Program-made: the position numbers and the translations under genes
Notes under the pieces: generated by a model
What the model was told of the DNA's origin: nothing
Database searches by the model: none
Seen by the model: only the letters and a program-made list of their open reading frames with translations
From: Mucilaginibacter sp.
GTDB lineage: Bacteria > Bacteroidota > Bacteroidia > Sphingobacteriales > Sphingobacteriaceae
Reading direction: 5' to 3'
Assembly (NCBI GenBank): GCA_028287865.1
Contig: JAQBOU010000105.1
Location: 1 to 36,108 of the forward strand
DNA: 36,108 bases
Part shown: in pieces, positions 31,488-36,108 of the stretch
How the letters are laid out: the number at the start of each line of letters is the position of its first letter
Numbering within the stretch: position 1 is the first letter of the stretch

Positions 31488-32585
31488 TTAAACTTTGCTT
31501 TTTTGATCTTCGATGGCCTGTAGCAGTTTTTCAAATGGCTTATTGAACTTTTCAATACCTTCATCTTCCAGCTGCTGGGTAACAGTATCAATTTCAATTC
31601 CTGCCTTTTTCAATTTTTCTAATATTTCAGTGGCTTTATCCAGATCCTGCTCTAAAGTATTGGCGGCTACACCGTGATCGCGAAAGGCTTCGATGGTTTC
31701 CAAAGGTGCGGTATCAACAGTATCAGGACCAATAAGGGCCACAACATAGTTGGTATCTTTAAATGCAGGGTTTTTACTGCTGGTACTCGCCCATAACAAG
31801 CGTTGTGGCTTGGCGCCCTGTGCAGCCAGTTTTTCCCAGCGTTCGCCGCTGAACACTCTTTTATAAATTTCGTAAGCTTTTTTTGCTGACGCGATAGCAA
31901 CTTCGCCTTTCAGTTCGCCTAATCCTTTTTCGTCCAGCATCGGGTCAACCAAAACATCGATACGGCTTAAAAAGAAACTGGCTACAGATGATATGTGACC
32001 AATTTTGTGGCCTGCTTTTAAATGATCTTCCAAACCTGCTATGTAAGCTTCGGTTACTTCTTCATAACGCTTTAAGCCGAACAGCAGGGTAACATTAATA
32101 TTGATTCCTTTTGCAATAGATTGCCTGATGGCAGCCAACCCTGGTTGGGTACCCGGAATTTTGATCATTACATTTTTGCGGTTAACCTTTTTCCAAAGAT
32201 CTTCTGCCTGTTTAGCAGTTTCTTCTGTTTTTAAAGCTAAAAACGGTGATACTTCAAGACTCACATAACCATCGGCACCTACAACACCTTCGTTGTATAC
32301 ACCATCAAAAAGATCTGCTGCTTTTTGTATGTCGCTTATAGCCAGCCCGAAAAATATTTCTTCGTTGGTTTTATCACTTTCTGAAAGTGTACGGATATCT
32401 TCATCATAGTCAGAACTGCTGGTAATGGCTTTTTCAAAAATGGCAGGGTTTGACGTAACGCCCCTTACTCCATCCTCATCAATCAGTTTTTTTAAGTTTC
32501 CTGATGAAATGATTTGACGGTCTATAAAATCCAGCCAGATACTTTGTCCGAAGCTGTGTATTTGTTTTACTTTGTTAGTTTCCAT
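31488..32585 (-). CDS. tal: Transaldolase
   Basis: A 365-residue transaldolase of the longer bacterial type. It exchanges the dihydroxyacetone unit between sedoheptulose 7-phosphate and glyceraldehyde 3-phosphate. The N-terminal GVTSNPAIFEKAI is at 42-54, and the Schiff-base lysine is K142 in NVMIKIPGTQPG. The C-terminus reads LEDEGIEKFNKPFEKLL, typical of the family. It follows rpiA by 96 bp and precedes the HAD gene by 5 bp in the pentose phosphate operon. Confidence 0.95.
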   Translation of the reverse strand: METNKVKQIHSFGQSIWLDFIDRQIISSGNLKKLIDEDGVRGVTSNPAIFEKAITSSSDYDEDIRTLSESDKTNEEIFFGLAISDIQKAADLFDGVYNEGVVGADGYVSLEVSPFLALKTEETAKQAEDLWKKVNRKNVMIKIPGTQPGLAAIRQSIAKGININVTLLFGLKRYEEVTEAYIAGLEDHLKAGHKIGHISSVASFFLSRIDVLVDPMLDEKGLGELKGEVAIASAKKAYEIYKRVFSGERWEKLAAQGAKPQRLLWASTSSKNPAFKDTNYVVALIGPDTVDTAPLETIEAFRDHGVAANTLEQDLDKATEILEKLKKAGIEIDTVTQQLEDEGIEKFNKPFEKLLQAIEDQKSKV

Positions 32586-32681
32586 TGTAATGTAGTTTTA
32601 AATTATTGTTCTTTCTGGACTGTAAATTTCGTCAATAAACGTACCACCATTGTCAGGTAATAGTAGTATTACATTTCTTAA

Positions 32682-33380
32682 TCAGGCAACCAAAACCTCG
32701 ACATTGTAATTAATAAAAAGGCCGCTTTCAATTACCCCTGTGATTGATTTTATTCTCAGCTCCAGGCCATCTGTTATCTGGTTAAACCGGACATCCAATA
32801 TTAAATTGCCACTTTCAGTTATAACAGGACCATCTTTTCCTTTAGCCGGCCTTAACAAAAGGCCTTCAACGCCCAGTTTTGACAATTCTTCTTCCACGTG
32901 CAATAACGCTTCCGGGAAAATCTCAATAGGTACAGGGAAATTGGTGCCTAATTTATTTACCAGTTTTGTATCGTCAATTATAATATAGTTTAGCGGGCTG
33001 GAGCTGATCAATAGTTTTTCTTTAAACATAGCGCCTCCTCTGCCTTTAATTAAATTATGGTCGGGGTCTACCTCATCTGCGCCGTCAAATAACCAGTCGG
33101 GCCGGTTATCCAACAGGGTGGTTAAGGGGATTCCGAGGTTGCTGCAAGCCATCGCAATTTCAACAGACGTTGGTATGGCTTTAATATTCAGCCGCTCGGC
33201 TTTAATTTTTTTGGCGATTGCAAACAATGCCATGTAAACTGTAGACCCGGATCCAACGCCTAATATATCTCCGTCCTTTACCTTCTCAGCAATTTTCTCG
33301 GCAACTTTTTGCTTCCCTTCTTTATTGATGATCGTATCAGACCAGGGAAGATTTTTGATTAAATTACTTTGCCAATTCAT
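32682..33380 (-). CDS. rpiA: Ribose-5-phosphate isomerase A
   Basis: A 232-residue enzyme that interconverts ribulose 5-phosphate and ribose 5-phosphate. The phosphate loop GVGSGSTV is at 41-48, the catalytic DGADEVDPDHNLIKGRGGA at 99-117 with its aspartates and lysine, and PAKGKDGPVITESGN follows near 180. The ATG at 33380 gives the normal family length. It lies 100 bp downstream of tkt across a palindromic repeat. Confidence 0.96.
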   Translation of the reverse strand: MNWQSNLIKNLPWSDTIINKEGKQKVAEKIAEKVKDGDILGVGSGSTVYMALFAIAKKIKAERLNIKAIPTSVEIAMACSNLGIPLTTLLDNRPDWLFDGADEVDPDHNLIKGRGGAMFKEKLLISSSPLNYIIIDDTKLVNKLGTNFPVPIEIFPEALLHVEEELSKLGVEGLLLRPAKGKDGPVITESGNLILDVRFNQITDGLELRIKSITGVIESGLFINYNVEVLVA

Positions 33381-33433
33381 TATTGTTGCAGGATGTATGT
33401 TATGAGTTGAAGGTCAACAATTAACGGGGCTTT

Positions 33434-33466
33434 AGACTTACGAAGTTTTTTAAACTTCGTAAGTCT
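33434..33466. repeat. Perfect 15-bp palindromic repeat between tkt and rpiA
   Basis: AGACTTACGAAGTTT (33434-33448) and AAACTTCGTAAGTCT (33452-33466) are perfect inverted copies around a TTT loop. It lies 14 bp past the tkt stop inside the operon. The GACTTACGAAG word is, from memory, a frequent dispersed repeat in this family. It may protect or attenuate the transcript between cistrons. Confidence 0.8.
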
Positions 33467-33480
33467 TGCTCTTCTAAAAC

Positions 33481-35487
33481 CTATAACAGTGCTTTCGCCC
33501 TTTTAACTACGTTATCTACCGTAAAACCGAAATGTTTGTAAAGGTCTTCTGCCGGTGCTGATTCACCAAAGGTGGTCATACCCAGCATATCGCCTTCGTC
33601 AGTAGTATATTTGTGCCAGCCCATTGGAGATGCCATTTCTACTGCTAAACGTTTACGGGAAGCTTTCGGAAATACTTTTTCCTTGTAAGCAGCATCCTGT
33701 TTTTCAAACAGTTCCCAGCTTGGCATACTTACCACGCGGGTTGAAATTCCTTCAGCTTCCAGTTTTTCCTGTGCCTGCATAATCAGGGCAACTTCAGATC
33801 CTGTCGCCATCAAAATCAAATCAGGGTTTTTGCTTGCCTCTGATAAAATATAAGCTCCTTTTTCCAGTTCGCTTGCTTTACCATATTTATCCTGATCAAG
33901 TATCGGTAAGCCCTGGCGGGTAAATACCAACACAACCGGACCGCCTTTATGCTCTATAGCCACACGCCATGCATGTGAGCTTTCGTTTGCATCTGCCGGG
34001 CGGATAACGGTAATATTAGGTATAGAACGCAGGGAGGCCAATTGTTCAATAGGCTGGTGCGTAGTTCCGTCTTCCCCTAATCCAATACTGTCATGCGTAT
34101 AAACAAATATCGGGCTTATCTTCATAATGGCAGCCAAACGAATTGGCGGGCGCATATATTCAGAAAACATCAGGAAGGTTGCTCCAAACGGGATAACGCC
34201 TTTAGTAAGCGCCATACCATTTAATGCCGAGCCCATGGCATGCTCGCGGATCCCAAAGTGGAAGTTACGACCATTCCTGTTTTCGGAGGTAAAAGAATCA
34301 TATTCTTTTAGGTTTGTTTCTGTTGATGGTGAAAGGTCTGCCGAACCGCCAATAAGGCTTGGAAGTTTTGATGCTATGGCATTTAAAACTTTTCCGGATG
34401 CCATGCGGGTTGCCATTTTTGGATCAGATCCTTTAAATACCGGTAAAGCATCTGCCCATCCTTCAGGAAGCTTTCCGCTTGCTAAGAGTTCATATTCAGC
34501 AGCAAGTTCAGGATATTTTGACTTATAGTCACTGAATAATTTGTTCCATTTTTCTTCGCAAGGTTCACCTCTTGAACCGGCTTTACGATAGAAATCTAAC
34601 ACTTCCTGGGAAACGTCAAATGATTTTTCCGGATCAAATCCAAAGAAATTCTTAACCAGTTTCACTTCATCAGGCCCCAGAGGTGAACCATGTGATCCGG
34701 CTGTTCCCGATTTGTTTGGACTGCCATAGGCTATAAGAGAACGTACCCTGATTAATGAAGGTTTTTGTGCTTCGGCTTTTGCATTTATCAGTGCTAATTC
34801 TAATGCATGGGTATCATTCACATCAGGAAGTTCCTGTACGTGCCATCCATAAGCCCTGAAACGTTCGCTAACATCCTCATTAAATGTAATGTCGGTACTG
34901 CCTTCTATTGAAATATGATTATCATCATACAAATAGATCATATTCCCTAATTCCAGGTGCCCGGCCATTGAGGCGGCTTCAGAAGTTACACCTTCCATCA
35001 TATCTCCGTCGCTGCAAATCACATAGATTTTGTAGTCGAACAGGTTGAAGCCCGGCTTGTTATAACGGGCTGCCAAATGTTTTTGAGCGATAGCGAAACC
35101 AACACCATTGGCAAATCCCTGACCCAGCGGACCAGTAGTTACGTCAATGCCCGGGCATAAACCGTATTCCGGGTGGCCTGCTGTTTTACTGTTCATCTGG
35201 CGGAAATTCTTTATGTCATCCAGCGTAACATCATATCCTGTAAGGTATAAAAAGCTATACTGCAGCATACAGGCATGCCCAGCCGACAGAATAAATCTGT
35301 CGCGATTTGCCCAATCCGGATTTTTGGGATTGTAATTCATAAACTTGGTCCAAAGCACATGGCCCATTGGCGCAAGTGCCATTGGAGTGCCGGGATGGCC
35401 CGAATTTGCTTTCTGTACTGCATCAGCAGCCAGTACTCTTACTGTATTAATTCCAAGAGTCTCTATGTCTTGTTTAGTTGCGTCCAT
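33481..35487 (-). CDS. tkt: Transketolase
   Basis: A 668-residue ThDP enzyme that moves two-carbon units among sugar phosphates. N-terminal HPGTPMALAPMGHVLW and FILSAGHACMLQY, the ThDP/Mg motif CSDGDMMEGVTSEAAS continuing to YDDNH, the catalytic-glutamate region FGIREHAMGSA and the C-terminal DSIGLGEDGTTHQPIEQLASLRSIP are all present. This is the full-length bacterial form, not the two-part type. It starts 18 bp downstream of the glucokinase-like gene and heads the non-oxidative part of the operon. Confidence 0.97.
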   Translation of the reverse strand: MDATKQDIETLGINTVRVLAADAVQKANSGHPGTPMALAPMGHVLWTKFMNYNPKNPDWANRDRFILSAGHACMLQYSFLYLTGYDVTLDDIKNFRQMNSKTAGHPEYGLCPGIDVTTGPLGQGFANGVGFAIAQKHLAARYNKPGFNLFDYKIYVICSDGDMMEGVTSEAASMAGHLELGNMIYLYDDNHISIEGSTDITFNEDVSERFRAYGWHVQELPDVNDTHALELALINAKAEAQKPSLIRVRSLIAYGSPNKSGTAGSHGSPLGPDEVKLVKNFFGFDPEKSFDVSQEVLDFYRKAGSRGEPCEEKWNKLFSDYKSKYPELAAEYELLASGKLPEGWADALPVFKGSDPKMATRMASGKVLNAIASKLPSLIGGSADLSPSTETNLKEYDSFTSENRNGRNFHFGIREHAMGSALNGMALTKGVIPFGATFLMFSEYMRPPIRLAAIMKISPIFVYTHDSIGLGEDGTTHQPIEQLASLRSIPNITVIRPADANESSHAWRVAIEHKGGPVVLVFTRQGLPILDQDKYGKASELEKGAYILSEASKNPDLILMATGSEVALIMQAQEKLEAEGISTRVVSMPSWELFEKQDAAYKEKVFPKASRKRLAVEMASPMGWHKYTTDEGDMLGMTTFGESAPAEDLYKHFGFTVDNVVKRAKALL

Positions 35488-35505
35488 TTTCTTGTGTGTA
35501 GTGAT

Positions 35506-36108
35506 TTATTTTGATTGAGCTTTTTCCAATGCGGGAGTTTCCGGGGCAAAATCCTTCACCCACAGCCTTGCGCCACCTTTTATTCCGTCTGCATTTGACA
35601 CAATTTTCATGTTCTTATCCAGCTTAAATGTGAGTTTATCAGAATTGCCGCCACCTATATATAAATAATCATAATTAAATACTGTTTTTAAAACTTCAAA
35701 TACTTTTTGCATCCTGCGGTTCCACTTTTTGTATCCTTCTTTTTCAATGGCTACTTCACCAATATATTTGTCATATGATTTTGATTTGCCAAAAGGCTGA
35801 TGAGAAAACTCAAGGTGCGGCAACAAATCTCCGTTATATAATAAGGCCGTGCCAAAACCGGTGCCCAGCGTAATAACCATTTCAAGGCCTTTTCCCTTTA
35901 CAATGCCTAAACCCTGCATATCTGCATCATTTACTACTTTAGTTGGCTGTCCTAATTCTTCCTGTAGTTTTTTAGCCAGGTCAAAATCTTTCCATAGTTC
36001 AGTGCTTAGGTTAGGGGCGGTTTTAACTACCCCGTCCTTTACATAGCCTGGAAAGCCTACTGAAATCCGGTCGTAATTTGGAAAATCCTTTACCAGCGTT
36101 TTTATTGA
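35506..36108 (-). CDS. PpgK-like ROK-family glucokinase, N-terminus outside the window
   Basis: The frame is open from 35506 to the window edge, so at least 200 residues are coded and the N-terminal phosphate loop is missing. Reading in from the edge it shows SVGFPGYVKDGVVKTAPNL, KVVNDADMQGLG with the presumed catalytic-base aspartate, ITLGTGFGTALLYNGDLLPHLE, and near the end LYIGGGNSDKL. This pattern is that of polyphosphate glucokinase or a related ROK glucokinase, and the zinc-binding CxCGxxGC of many ROK repressors is absent. It would make glucose 6-phosphate, the entry substrate for zwf, and lies 18 bp upstream of tkt. Phosphoryl donor (ATP or polyphosphate) cannot be decided. Confidence 0.85.
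   Translation of the reverse strand, partial: SIKTLVKDFPNYDRISVGFPGYVKDGVVKTAPNLSTELWKDFDLAKKLQEELGQPTKVVNDADMQGLGIVKGKGLEMVITLGTGFGTALLYNGDLLPHLEFSHQPFGKSKSYDKYIGEVAIEKEGYKKWNRRMQKVFEVLKTVFNYDYLYIGGGNSDKLTFKLDKNMKIVSNADGIKGGARLWVKDFAPETPALEKAQSK

Overview
The window looks like chromosomal DNA of a Bacteroidota bacterium of the family Sphingobacteriaceae, most likely Mucilaginibacter or a close relative. This rests on gene content and style (Bacteroidota-type long IspG with an inserted domain, PafA-type phosphatase, DUF6515-like glycine-rich protein, ECF sigma factor without a strong Shine-Dalgarno site, weak SD sites in general) and on many short palindromic intergenic repeats of the kind I associate with that family. 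Species assignment is inference. No rRNA, tRNA, CRISPR array, prophage or transposase gene was seen.

Layout. 1-1789 (+): haem genes hemE and hemJ, each with a dispersed palindromic repeat abutting its start codon. 1800-2375 (-): a vapBC toxin-antitoxin pair with a candidate operator. 2434-5921 (-): a two-gene unit for a secreted GH36 alpha-galactosidase and an exported amidohydrolase. 6025-8387 (+): ECF sigma factor, overlapping single-TM putative anti-sigma protein, and an outer-membrane barrel protein. 8388-8625: a nested MITE-like repeat. 8674-9672 (+): orphan ABC ATPase. 9690-11426 (-): PoxB-type pyruvate dehydrogenase. 11505-11822 (+): small ABM-like protein. 11900-13921 (-): ispG, which carries repeat-derived in-frame segments. 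13922-14414: no gene, but a repeat element with terminal inverted repeats and a row of GGCTCC/GGAGCC hairpins. 14415-19484 (+): methyltransferase, PafA phosphatase, ThiE, a thiamine-pyrophosphokinase-like protein lacking catalytic motifs, and a DUF6515-like protein followed by a clear terminator. 19599-20678 (+): CE2-type esterase. 20772-26823 (-): a Pao/Yag-type molybdenum hydroxylase operon with one [2Fe-2S] subunit, one FAD/[4Fe-4S] subunit and two tandem molybdopterin subunits. 27070-36108 (-): a nearly complete pentose phosphate operon: PpgK-like ROK glucokinase (cut by the window edge), tkt, rpiA, tal, a HAD phosphatase, gnd, zwf and pgl.

How the parts work together. The pentose phosphate cluster runs from glucose phosphorylation through both oxidative dehydrogenases to the transketolase/transaldolase reactions; only ribulose-phosphate epimerase is missing. 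The Pao-like operon encodes a probably periplasmic Tat-exported aldehyde/heterocycle oxidoreductase. Secreted hydrolases (alpha-galactosidase, esterase, phosphatase, amidohydrolase) fit a polymer-degrading soil or plant-associated lifestyle.

The most unusual signal is the repeat biology: at least seven distinct palindromic repeat types sit between genes, inside an operon and, in ispG, inside a coding sequence in frame, in a manner reminiscent of Rickettsia palindromic elements.
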